NCBI GenBank assembly: GCA_963576565.1
Contig: OY755042.1
Location: 16,095,272 to 16,159,271, forward strand
Length of the DNA: 64,000 nucleotides
DNA from: Aspidapion aeneum
Lineage: Eukaryota > Arthropoda > Insecta > Coleoptera > Brentidae
Reading direction: 5' to 3'
Shown: positions 45,036 through 53,059 of the stretch, one piece after another
Layout of the letters: each line of letters opens with the position of its first letter
Numbering within the stretch: position 1 is the stretch's first letter
Program-made: the position numbers and the translations under genes
The notes under the pieces: model-generated
Told to the model about the DNA's origin: nothing
Database searches by the model: none
The model's input: the letters and a program-made list of their open reading frames with translations, nothing else

Positions 45036-46015
45036 CGTATGTTAAGTCAGTTACATTGGAATAGCATTGCTAGCGCTGCAAAAGTTTCGTATAATCACCG
45101 CTATGCTTTACGTCGGCTTCTAGTTTTTCCAACATTACAAAAATTAAATCATCATGTAAAAGCATGGGATTTTATTTTAGCAGATTTAATATTAAAGAAA
45201 ATTGATTCTGATACGTTAGCACGTTTCGTTCAAAATCCGAATCCTTCAGATAGTATGCCTAAATTTGATGATAATTTTAAATGTTTAGAACAGCATTGTA
45301 ATGCTCTAATTCTGGCAAATGACCCTAAGAAAAATAATTATAAAAATAAATATGACAAATCTTTAAATAAAAATTATTCTTGTAAGGGTAAAGCATGTAA
45401 GTTCTTATAGTTTTTGGGAGCTAATAATCAGAAGCAAAATAATGGTCAACGTCAGTTATGCAGTTTTTGCAAAAAAGACTTACACATATTATATAACTGT
45501 AGTGAGTTTATTTCTAAACCGATGAGCTAAAGTTTTATTTTTGTAAAAAATAATAAACTTTACAATAATTGAGCCATTTACATAACACTTTTAAATGCTA
45601 ATCTACTATGTCATGTCGTTTTTGTAATAAGTGCCATAAAAGTCTTCTTTATTTCGGTTGTAGCTCTCAAGCATCGCCGCAAGATGAGCGAGTTCAAATG
45701 TCGACCCCACCTGTCGCTTTTTAGGGAAACTTCTATGGGCAATTTATTCCTTAATAAATGTTGTTTGACTGCTTATAATGTTGAAAATTATTGTTGTTTA
45801 ATATCTACGATAATGATTGATATTTTGAATGTTTTTAAAACTGTTCATGGAAAATATGTTACCGCTCGCGGAGTGTTAGATTCTGGATCCTATAAGTCCT
45901 TTAGATCTCAAAAACTAGTAAACCGTCTTGGATTATCTATAACAAAGGCAAACATGTCTGTCCAAGGTATTGGTGGGAGAGGAAGTATAATCTTGGCTCT
46001 ATTTCATTATATATA
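45036..46015 (+). pseudogene. BEL/Pao retrotransposon fragment, right piece (Gag C-terminus and protease)
   Basis: 45039-45410 reads LLVFPTLQKLNHHVKAWDFI, LILKKIDSDTLARFV: the conserved L..LP.L......AWD..L..L...KLD layout of BEL/Pao Gag. Further on LCSFCKKDLH-like zinc-knuckle remains (about 45455-45490), and 45845-45985 has ARGVLDSGSYKSFRSQKLVN and SVQGIGG, the A17 aspartic protease (LDSGS). Stops and shifts throughout; no RT, no LTR seen. It ends within tens of bases of the stan GPS exon donor. Confidence 0.8.
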
Positions 46016-46046
46016 TAGTAATTGTGAAAATTTACTACACACTAAC

Positions 46047-46191
46047 CTCCAAATCAACTACGTCAACCAAAACAGCAAACGTAGTCAAATGATTGCAGCT
46101 GCAATTCACAATAACAGGCTTGTGGGCAGATACGTCATACCAGTTGTCATCCAGTTCTGTGCGGCAACCCACTCGCGACCATTCACCAAAG
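46047..46191 (-). CDS. stan: flamingo/starry night exon: GPS autoproteolysis site
   Basis: Minus strand: acceptor AAATATAG next to 46191, donor GTTAGTGTG below 46047. The first C completes the Gly codon left by 51949, then FGEWSRVGCRTELDDNWYD, VIVNCSCNHLTTFAVLVDVV and DLE, joining TAC of the TM1 exon in phase. It carries the full GPS: W, C (VGC), C.C (NCSC), HL before T. Known: adhesion-GPCR autoproteolysis needs His-Leu followed by Ser/Thr and happens between Leu and Thr; all are present, so cleavage is predicted. A plus-strand open frame covers this exon and hides it. 145 nt (1+144). Confidence 0.97.
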
Positions 46192-46569
46192 CTATATTTT
46201 AAAACGTTTTATTAAAAGAGTATCAAATTTTATTTAAAAAAAATCGATTTTTTTTTGTATAATATAGTCTTTGAAAAGCGTATAACTTCTAAAATAGAAA
46301 ATTTAAAAAGTGTAAAATTTTGCTAATTGTTTTTAATATCAGATGTACTGTGTGTCCCAAATATCGATGCTTTTGGGGGTTTTCAGGCGTTTCTAGGGAG
46401 GAAAAAACTGACCTCTATTTACGAGCCTTGATTTTTAAGACATTATGTTTTTAAGCTACAGGGGTTTTTGAAGTTTCCGTTTTGGGAGTGGGTCTATAAC
46501 TTTTTTATTTATTTCTTTTTTTGTGTAAAATACTTTTTTATCAAGAATGTTATGTAAAGTTAGCATTTT
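46192..46569. other. stan intron, nothing recognised
   Basis: AT-rich with acceptor tract for the GPS exon next to 46192; phrases such as GCATAACTTCTAAAATAG. No repeat family identified. Confidence 0.4.
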
Positions 46570-46752
46570 TCTTGTGGAATGACCCCCTTCTTACATTACA
46601 TTTAAAACCAGCGTAAAAGTTTCTTTAACTTGACGTATTACGCTATTTTATTTTTAAAATTATTTTATTTTTGTTTTTATTTACCTCCTTATTTTTGATT
46701 AATTTCCTATTTTGATCACTTTAAAAATATTTAAAATCCATTTTTTTGACAC

Positions 46753-46870
46753 TCCTAGACAATGATTGAGTAGAAACAAAATTTCGGACTTCAATTGTCT
46801 TAATTGATATAAAACAACAGTGTTTAAAATAAATAAAGACAATAGAAGTCCGAAATAGTGTTTCTATTTT
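46753..46870. mobile_element. Penelope pLTR end fragment, inverted pair (unit 1)
   Basis: AGACAATGATTGAGTAGAAA with TTTCGGACTTCAATTGTCTT is the minus-oriented Penelope end. It is followed by AATAAATAAAGACAATAGAA and GTCCGAAA, the plus-oriented end, with little between. A head-to-head remnant like the junctions at 37628 and 43783, older (several changes). The same pair is at 48940-49078 in unit 2, with a 28-bp internal duplication. Confidence 0.75.
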
Positions 46871-47227
46871 AAACCCAGTTAACAACAGAATATAAAATTA
46901 AAAATACAAATATAAAGAAATAAAGGAGTCATACCAAAAAGAAATAATAATTTTATTGTACATCTCAAAAACTAAAAGAGCCCTATAAAAATACCTTTAA
47001 GAAAGCAATTTACACCAAAATTACTCTTTCATAAATAAAAAATGTTATAGAAACCAGAAGAAGACTTTTAAAAATGCGAATTTTACTTTTAAGCTTGGCT
47101 TGAATATCAAGCTTGGCTTAAAAATCAAGCCTCGCAAGACAGAGACTTCCTTCCTGCGCTAACGTTGAGATTTATCATCATCGCGACTGGCAGCCTATAG
47201 AGCAATTCATTTAACACTAAGAAACGA

Positions 47228-47467
47228 ATATGGGAACCGTGGCCGACTGGCTTAGCGCGTTGATTCGTGCATATGGCTGCAGTGCTTGCTATATTACTAG
47301 ACCGACCGCGCGTAGGCTGGGCGCGCTGCTTATCTTGTGGGTTCGAGTCCTACCTCGGCATATGGTTTTTGTAACGTCCCAACAAGGCATATCTCGGCAA
47401 AAATTTGACTAACAAGACTGAGCGATTGATCCTAGCAATGAATAAAAAAGTTCCAGTATAAAAAAAA
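47228..47467 (+). mobile_element. tRNA-derived SINE with target-site duplication (unit 1)
   Basis: RNA polymerase III boxes: A-box-like GTGGCCGACTGG (47239-47250) and perfect B-box GGTTCGAGTCC (47340-47350); A-rich tail at 47459-47469. Flanked by AACACTAAGAAACGA at 47213-47227 and 47468-47482, a 15-bp direct repeat. It does not fold as a full tRNA: the A-B spacing is too long and the acceptor ends do not pair. Confidence 0.85.
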
Positions 47468-47490
47468 AACACTAAGAAACGATGAATCAC

Positions 47491-47501
47491 TAAAATGTTC
47501 T
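47491..47501. repeat. 11-bp direct repeat flanking the hammerhead array, left (unit 1)
   Basis: TAAAATGTTCT, repeated at 48469-48479 directly after the array. The same pair flanks the array in unit 2 (50383-50393, 51361-51371). Confidence 0.8.
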
Positions 47502-47609
47502 CAAAACGAATTTTATACTTCACACAAAGGTATGTGTGCCTAACTTGCGAGTGTCAGAAGGAGAGGGAAGAGTTGATTTTGGTTGTTTTCCTACTTACAC
47601 AAGGTTGCA

Positions 47610-47653
47610 TCTCTAGACGTACGTTTCTGTGTGTTTCACGTCATCAGTAGAGA
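47610..47653 (-). ncRNA. Hammerhead ribozyme motif 1
   Basis: Minus strand in order: UCUCUA (stem I), CUGAUGA core, CGUG-AAACA-CACA (stem II with three pairs and a C-A mismatch at its base), GAAAC core, GUACGUC (two- to three-pair stem III ending in the GUC cleavage site), UAGAGA (stem I partner). All conserved core bases are present. The tiny stem III is as described for Penelope and retrozyme hammerheads, which may work best as dimers. Confidence 0.8.
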
Positions 47654-48063
47654 ACAGCAAACCCAGGTAAGCCAATTTCAACCAAAACCAACTCCTACAT
47701 ATGAAATACTCGCGGCGGTGCAATGCGAGTAAACTCCAAGGTGTAGCGCCATCTAGCGGACTGGCTCGAGCACTCGAAAGTTTAAGCACACTGGCATCGT
47801 CTTGTCTGAGACGCCGAAGCGCCATTTATGACAAGTTTCGTCCATTGATGTGGTATTAAAACCACGTAATCACGTAGCAACTAAAAGGCCGTACTGCCCG
47901 AAGCATATGCAAAGAAGAAAGACGGAAAACGTGCTGTGTGTGGATCGATAAAAATCAAAACGAATTTTATACTTCATACAAAGGTATGTGTGCCTAACTT
48001 GCAAGTGTCAGAAGGAGAGGGAATAGTTGATTTTGGTTGTTTTCCTACTTACACAAGGTTGCA

Positions 48064-48107
48064 TCTCTAGACGTACGTTTCTGTGTGTTTCACGTCATCA
48101 GTAGAGA
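48064..48107 (-). ncRNA. Hammerhead ribozyme motif 2
   Basis: Identical 44-nt sequence to motif 1, 454 bp away in the same orientation; together they bound one monomer. Confidence 0.8.
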
Positions 48108-48268
48108 ACAGCAAACCCAGGAAAGCCAATTTCAACCAAAACCAACTCCTACATATGAAATACTCGCGCTCGAGCCAGTCTGCTAGATGGCGCTACACCT
48201 TGGAGTTTACAGGCATTGCACCGCCGCGAGTTGGTTTTGGTTGAAATTGGCTTACCTGGGTTTGCTGT

Positions 48269-48312
48269 TCTCTACTGATGACGTGAAACACACAGAAACG
48301 TACGTCTAGAGA
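48269..48312 (+). ncRNA. Hammerhead ribozyme motif 3 (inverted)
   Basis: Same 44-nt sequence as motif 1 on the plus strand, in the inverted end of the array. Confidence 0.8.
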
Positions 48313-48939
48313 TGCAACCTTGTGTAAGTAGGAAAACAACCAAAATCAACTCTTCCCTCTCCTTTTGACACTCGCAAGTTAGGCACACATACCTTTGTTT
48401 GAAGTATAAAATTCGTTTTGATTTTTATCGATCCACACACAGCACGTTTTCCAACTTTCTTCTTTGCATAAAATGTTCTATTAAATAACGCCATTAACAC
48501 TCTTTCAAGCCGTGCATGTTGGCTGCCTACTATATTACCAGACCTAACCATCGATCGATTTTAATATAGCCTAGTCCATGTTAGTGTGGTTAGATCAAGA
48601 GAAGTGATTTGTGTCGATGAAATACTTCTTTATTTTAAAGTAAAAAAAAACAATCGTGTTAAGATTCTTCTTGTAATACTTTTAATAACTAAAAATTCAA
48701 GTATTTATCCCTTTGCACTCTTGTAGTAGAAAAAAAAAGTAAATGATTTTTCCATTTTTCTTGTCGAATGACCCCCTTTTTACATGCTATTTAAAACCAG
48801 CGTAAAAGTTTCTTTAACATGACGTATTAAGCTATTTTATTTTTAAAATTATTTTATTTTTGTTTTTATTTACCTCCTTATGTTTGATTAATTTCCTATT
48901 TTGATTACTTTAAAATATTTAAAATCCATTTTTTTTAGA

Positions 48940-49078
48940 CAATGATTGAGTAGAAACAAAGTTTCGGACTTCAATTGTCTTAATTGATATAAAACACCAG
49001 TGTTTAAAATAAATAAAGACCAGTGTTTAAAATAAATAAAGACAATAGAAGTCCGAAATAGTGTTTCTATTTTAAACC
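48940..49078. mobile_element. Penelope pLTR end fragment, inverted pair (unit 2)
   Basis: As at 46753-46870, with CAGTGTTTAAAATAAATAAA duplicated in tandem (about 48992-49042). Confidence 0.75.
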
Positions 49079-49245
49079 CAGTTAACAACTGAGAATATAA
49101 AATTAAAAATACAAATAATATAAAGAAATAAAGGAGTCATACCAAAAAGAAATAATAATTTTATTGTACATCTCAAAAACTAAAAGAGCCCTATAAAAAT
49201 ACCTTTAAGAAAGCAATTTACACCAAAATTAAACTTTCATAAATA

Positions 49246-49951
49246 AAAATACTCTGCCAATCTATGGGCACCTAAGCTCACACTAGGTACTATAATTATA
49301 GTGTACGTGTGAGTTAATATATAACTAAAAACTGAAATATATTTTATTGAACTCCAGACTCAATTACCTTTCGTTTGATACCACACAAGCCATGTTTTGA
49401 CTTAAACTTTAATTTTTCTAATCTACCCCCACCTTTTTTTTAAACTAAAATTTATTTTGTTTAACTCCAGACTCAATTACCTTTCGTTTGATATCACACA
49501 CGCCATATTTCCACATAAACACTAATTTTTTTAATTTACCCCCACCCTTTTTTTTAAAGTAAAATGTATTTTATTTAACTCCAGACGCAATTACCTTTCG
49601 TTTGATATCACACACGCCATATTTTTACATAAACTCTAATTTTTGATATATATACCCCCACCCTTTTATTTGGCTTGTTCGGTGGATTTTGTTCATTTTT
49701 AAATGGGACCATCTCGACCCAAAACCCAGCGTAGGTACCAAATTTCATTAAAATCGGGCAAGCGGTTTTTGCGCGTTGGTCGTTACAGACCGACATACAG
49801 ACAGACAGACAGACAGACGGCGCAACAAAAAAGTTTCAAAATCATCTGAAACGCAAAGATATATAAAAAATTTTGAAATCGGAGCAACTTTTTTTTTCTC
49901 GAAAAAATTAGGATCACGATAGCTCACACTACTATAGTGTAGTGTGAGCTA
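49246..49951 (+). mobile_element. Family X element, copy 9 (with empty-site comparison)
   Basis: Full X structure; CAGA array 49795-49818; last hairpin short (TAGCTCACACTACTATAGTG onward). It occurs only in unit 2: unit 1 reads CATAAATAAAAAATGTTATAG at 47030-47050, unit 2 has X between CATAAATAAAA and ATGTTATAG. No target-site duplication. Confidence 0.92.
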
Positions 49952-50167
49952 TATGTTATAGAGACCAGAAGACTTTTAAAAATGCGAATTTTACTTTTAA
50001 CATTGGCTTGAATATCACGCTTGGCTTAAAAATCAAGCCTCTCAAGCAGAAACATGGGAGGGGATAGATTAGTCTTCCTTTCTGCGCTAACGTTGAGATT
50101 TATTTAGAGACATCGCGACTGACAGCCTATATATTCATTTAACACTAAGAAACGAATATGGGAACCG

Positions 50168-50350
50168 TGGCCGACCGGCTTAGCGCGTTGATTCGTGCAT
50201 ATGGCTGCAGTGCTTGCTATATTATCTTGTGGGTTCGAGTCCCACCTCGGCATATGGTTTTTGTAACGTCCCAACAAGGCATATCTCGGCAAAAATTTGA
50301 CTAACAAGACTGAGCGATTGATCCTAGCAATGGATAAAAAAGTCACAGTA
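50168..50350 (+). mobile_element. tRNA-derived SINE (unit 2)
   Basis: Copy of the unit 1 SINE with B-box GGTTCGAGTCC at 50232-50242 and 15-bp flanks AACACTAAGAAACGA (50141-50155 and 50370-50384 region). It lacks about 37 bp between the boxes that unit 1 has (ACTAGACCGACCGCGCG onward), bringing the A-B spacing closer to a tRNA. Confidence 0.8.
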
Positions 50351-50501
50351 TAAAAAAAAAACACTAAGAAACGATGAATCACTAAAATGTTCTCAAAACG
50401 AATTTTATACTTCACACAAAGGTATGTGTGCCTAACTTGCGAGTGTCAGAAGGAGAGGGAAGAGTTGATTTTGGTTGTTTTCCTACTTACACAAGGTTGC
50501 A

Positions 50502-50545
50502 TCTCTAGACGTACGTTTCTGTGTGTTTTACGTCATCAGTAGAGA
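50502..50545 (-). ncRNA. Hammerhead ribozyme motif 4 (stem II mutated)
   Basis: As motif 1, but stem II has CGUA in place of CGUG, losing one of three pairs; probably weakened. Confidence 0.7.
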
Positions 50546-50955
50546 ACAGCAAACCCAGGTAAGCCAATTTCAACCAAAACCAACTCCTACATATGAAATA
50601 CTCGCGGCGGTGCAATGCGAGTAAACTCCAAGGTGTAGCGTCATCTAGCGGACTGGCTCGAGCACTCGAAAGTTTAAGCACACTGGCATCGTCTTGTCTG
50701 AGACGCCGAAGCGCCATCTATGACAAGTTTCGTCCATTGATGTGGTATTAAAACCACGTAATCACGTAGCAACTAAAAGGCCGTACTGCCCGAAGCATAT
50801 GCAAAGAAGAAAGATGGAAAACGTGCTGTGTGTGGATCGATAAAAATCAAAACGAATTTTATACTTCATACAAAGGTATGTGTGCCTAACTTGCAAGTGT
50901 CAGAAGGAGAGGGAATAGTTGATTTTGGTTGTTTTCCTACTTACACAAGGTTGCA

Positions 50956-50999
50956 TCTCTAGACGTACGTTTCTGTGTGTTTCACGTCATCAGTAGAGA
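50956..50999 (-). ncRNA. Hammerhead ribozyme motif 5
   Basis: Identical to motif 1, 454 bp from motif 4. Confidence 0.8.
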
Positions 51000-51160
51000 A
51001 CAGCAAACCCAGGTAAGCCAATTTCAACCAAAACCAACTCCTACATATGAAATATTCGCACTCGAGCCAGTCCGCTAGATGGCGCTACACCTTGGAGTTT
51101 ACAGGCATTGCACCGCCGCGAGTTGGTTTTGGTTGAAATTGGCTTACCTGGGTTTGCTGT

Positions 51161-51204
51161 TCTCTACTGATGACGTGAAACACACAGAAACGTACGTCTA
51201 GAGA
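51161..51204 (+). ncRNA. Hammerhead ribozyme motif 6 (inverted)
   Basis: Identical to motif 3. Confidence 0.8.
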
Positions 51205-51655
51205 TGCAACCTTGTGTAAGTAGGAAAACAACCAAAATCAACTCTTCCCTCTCCTTTTGACACTCGCAAGTTAGGCACACATACCTTTGTGTGAAGTATA
51301 AAATTCGTTTTGATTTTTATCGAGCCACACACAGCACGTTTTCCATCTTTCTTCTTTGCATAAAATGTTCTATTAAATAACGCCATTAACACTCTTTCAA
51401 GCCGTGCATGTTGGCTGCCTACTATATTACCAGACCTAACAATCGATCGATTTCAATATGGCCTAGTCCATGTTAGTGTGGTTAGATCAAGAGAAGTGAT
51501 TTGTGTCGATGAAATACTTCTTTATTTTAAAGTAAAAAAAAAACAATCGTGTTAAGATTCTTCTTGTAATACTTTTAATAACTAAAAATTCAAGTATTTA
51601 TCCCTTTGCACTCTTGTAGTAGAAAAAAAAAAAAGTAAATGATTTTTCCGTTTTT

Positions 51656-51948
51656 ATTGTGACTAGTCTAATTAGTAAGCTGGCAACGGAGAATAATTTA
51701 GGGGAAGTTGACCACAAAATGGCCGACTCACAGATCCTCATGGTGTCCTCATTAAATTCGGCTGCACATACGCCATAAAGCTATCTATTCCCCTCTCATG
51801 TCTCTGCACGCAACTGAGAATCACTTTGTTTTTACCTCCCCTAGAAACACTTTAAACCCCCAAAAAACCTAAACATAAATATTTTTTCTTTGGCCAGAAA
51901 ATAATGAATCTATTAAAACAAAACATTAAAGCTTTAATTAATACTAAC
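51656..51948. other. stan intron, unique sequence, nothing recognised
   Basis: No repeat or ORF recognised between the duplication and the GAIN exon donor. Confidence 0.4.
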
Positions 51949-52243
51949 CCCCTGACCGTCGACCAATGAACACACTGCGGGTTTGACCTTTCGTTGAAAA
52001 TCGTGTCATTCGAGTTAAGCCAAAGATTTAATCGAATCGGCGTTTCAAGCTGTGCACTGGATAGGTTTTTGTACAGCAGTTTTTTTCTGAAATTCTTTTC
52101 TCTGCGGGATCGGGGCTTTTCAATTAGGTACCGATCGTTACCGTGAATTCTAACTTCGGGTTCCATAAAGACCTGGGGATTGTCTTCCGGAATCTCGATT
52201 TCGGGTAGCTTTACGTCGTTAGGAAACTCATTTTGATCTGCAC
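51949..52243 (-). CDS. stan: flamingo/starry night exon: GAIN domain, C-terminal part before GPS
   Basis: Minus strand: acceptor ATTTTGTAG next to 52243, donor GTTAGTAT below 51949. Encodes ADQNEFPNDVKLPEIEIPED, a basic linker (EKPRSRREKNFRKKLLY; the dibasic run RSRREK could be a furin-type site), then PIRLNLWLNSNDTIF and RSNPQCVHWSTVRG, the start of the GPS strand pair (NPQCV.W). 295 nt (2+291+2) joins Ser from 56325 and Gly completed at 46191. The open frame past the donor (LVLIKALMF) is intron. Confidence 0.95.
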
Positions 52244-52319
52244 CTACAAAATAGACAATACAAGTACAAGATCCTCTTATACGATCCTCTATTCGACCAT
52301 ATAATCCTTCTTGAGTTCC

Positions 52320-52930
52320 ATAATTAGCCTCCTAGCTCATTAGCACACTCCAAATGAACTTCACGCTACACCATCACCATTGAAAAGAGTTTTTGTAAAT
52401 ATCTCAGAAACGGAAGCTTCTAAGAACTTTTTAGTAAGAACATAAATTATTGAGAAAAACGTATTCTACTATAATCCGAAAGGCGTGTATTGATGGGATA
52501 CTGATCTGCTCTTTACAGTATTGTACACTATTTTTCCTAAAAATTTCATGAAAATCGACTCAAGGGTTTAGGACCTATCGTGTTACGGACATACATGGTG
52601 TTTCACGAACATCGAAACAGAGGCCTTTTTGCGTATTTAGAGTGCGAATTTGGAGAAACGCTCGGACACGTCGATTTTGTTTGCGAGGGGGACACTTTTT
52701 GGCTATCTTGAAATTTTTGTAGCATGAACCCCCTTCGAGGGGGAACTTTACCCCTATATTTTGAATAGGGAAAGTGGGTCTAGTGATACCCACCAAACTG
52801 TCATTAGCATTAATGGATTTTGACCAAAATCTAATCAGCTCCTTAGTGTCTAACACTATTTTAACTAAAAATTTTATGAAAATCGATTCCGCGGTTTAGA
52901 AGCTATTGTGTTACGGACATAAATACACAT
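52320..52930. repeat. Dispersed repeat Z, copy 1
   Basis: GCACACTCCAAATGAACTTC, AAATATCTCAGAAACGGAAG, CATAAATTATTGAGAAAAAC and GTCATTAGCATTAATGGATT recur at 60020-60260 in the same order. It ends in the LINE-tail style GATTCCGCGGTTTAGAAGCT, TGTTACGGACAT and (ACATAC)n at 52880-52945, so it may be the 3' region of an RTE-like element. Confidence 0.6.
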
Positions 52931-53059
52931 ACATACACACACAGACAAACATCACGACGATATTGCTAAGATAGGTCAAAATACTACTACTACTATGTCG
53001 GTTTAGAACGTTTTTCTACGTTGTCCGACGCCTATTCTCCACCTTCGATTCTGACAGTC

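Larger units (their letters stand above)
47502..48468 (-). mobile_element. Retrozyme-like hammerhead array, unit 1 (967 bp)
   Basis: One minus-oriented monomer of 454 bp lies between hammerheads at 47610 and 48064, followed by a second partial monomer. At about 48171 the sequence turns around and continues as an inverted partial monomer with a plus-strand hammerhead at 48269. No significant ORF (the 70-codon frame at 47613-47825 is inside the repeat). Small tandem units with one hammerhead each, no protein and a flanking 11-bp duplication match the layout of metazoan retrozymes, whose transcripts circularise after self-cleavage. Inference from structure only. Confidence 0.75.
46570..48756. 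repeat. Tandem segmental duplication, unit 1 (about 2187 bp)
   Basis: Unit 1 and unit 2 (48757-51655) share order and sequence throughout: GAATGACCCCC, AAAACCAGCGTAAAAGTTTC, a Penelope end fragment, AATAAAGGAGTCATACC, a SINE, a 967-bp hammerhead array, and GTAGTAGAAAAAAAAAGTAA at the end. By eye the units differ at only a few per cent of positions, so the duplication is recent. Unit 2 is longer only by the family X insertion and lacks about 37 bp of the SINE. Confidence 0.92.
50394..51360 (-). mobile_element. Retrozyme-like hammerhead array, unit 2 (967 bp)
   Basis: Same length and arrangement as 47502-48468, with flanking TAAAATGTTCT at 50383-50393 and 51361-51371. Duplicated with the segment, so not an independent insertion. 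Confidence 0.75.
48757..51655. repeat. Tandem segmental duplication, unit 2 (about 2899 bp with family X insertion)
   Basis: Copy of 46570-48756. Subtracting the X element (49246-49951) leaves about 2.19 kb. Junction of the units at about 48757 between AAATGATTTTTCC and the GACCCCC block; the right edge of unit 2 is where GTAAATGATTTTTCCG changes to unique sequence. Confidence 0.92.

Noticed and set aside
45985..46202. Plus-strand frame continuing past the BEL protease (to 46202)
   Set aside because: The protease similarity ends near GIGG at about 45985; the remainder is antisense to the stan GPS exon and has no similarity.
47236..47360. Functional tRNA gene
   Set aside because: Promoter boxes are present but spacing and arm pairing do not give a cloverleaf; 15-bp target duplication and A-tail show a SINE.
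47613..47825. 70-codon minus frame, repeated at 50505-50717
   Set aside because: Lies within the ribozyme array and runs through the hammerhead; identical only because of the segmental duplication.
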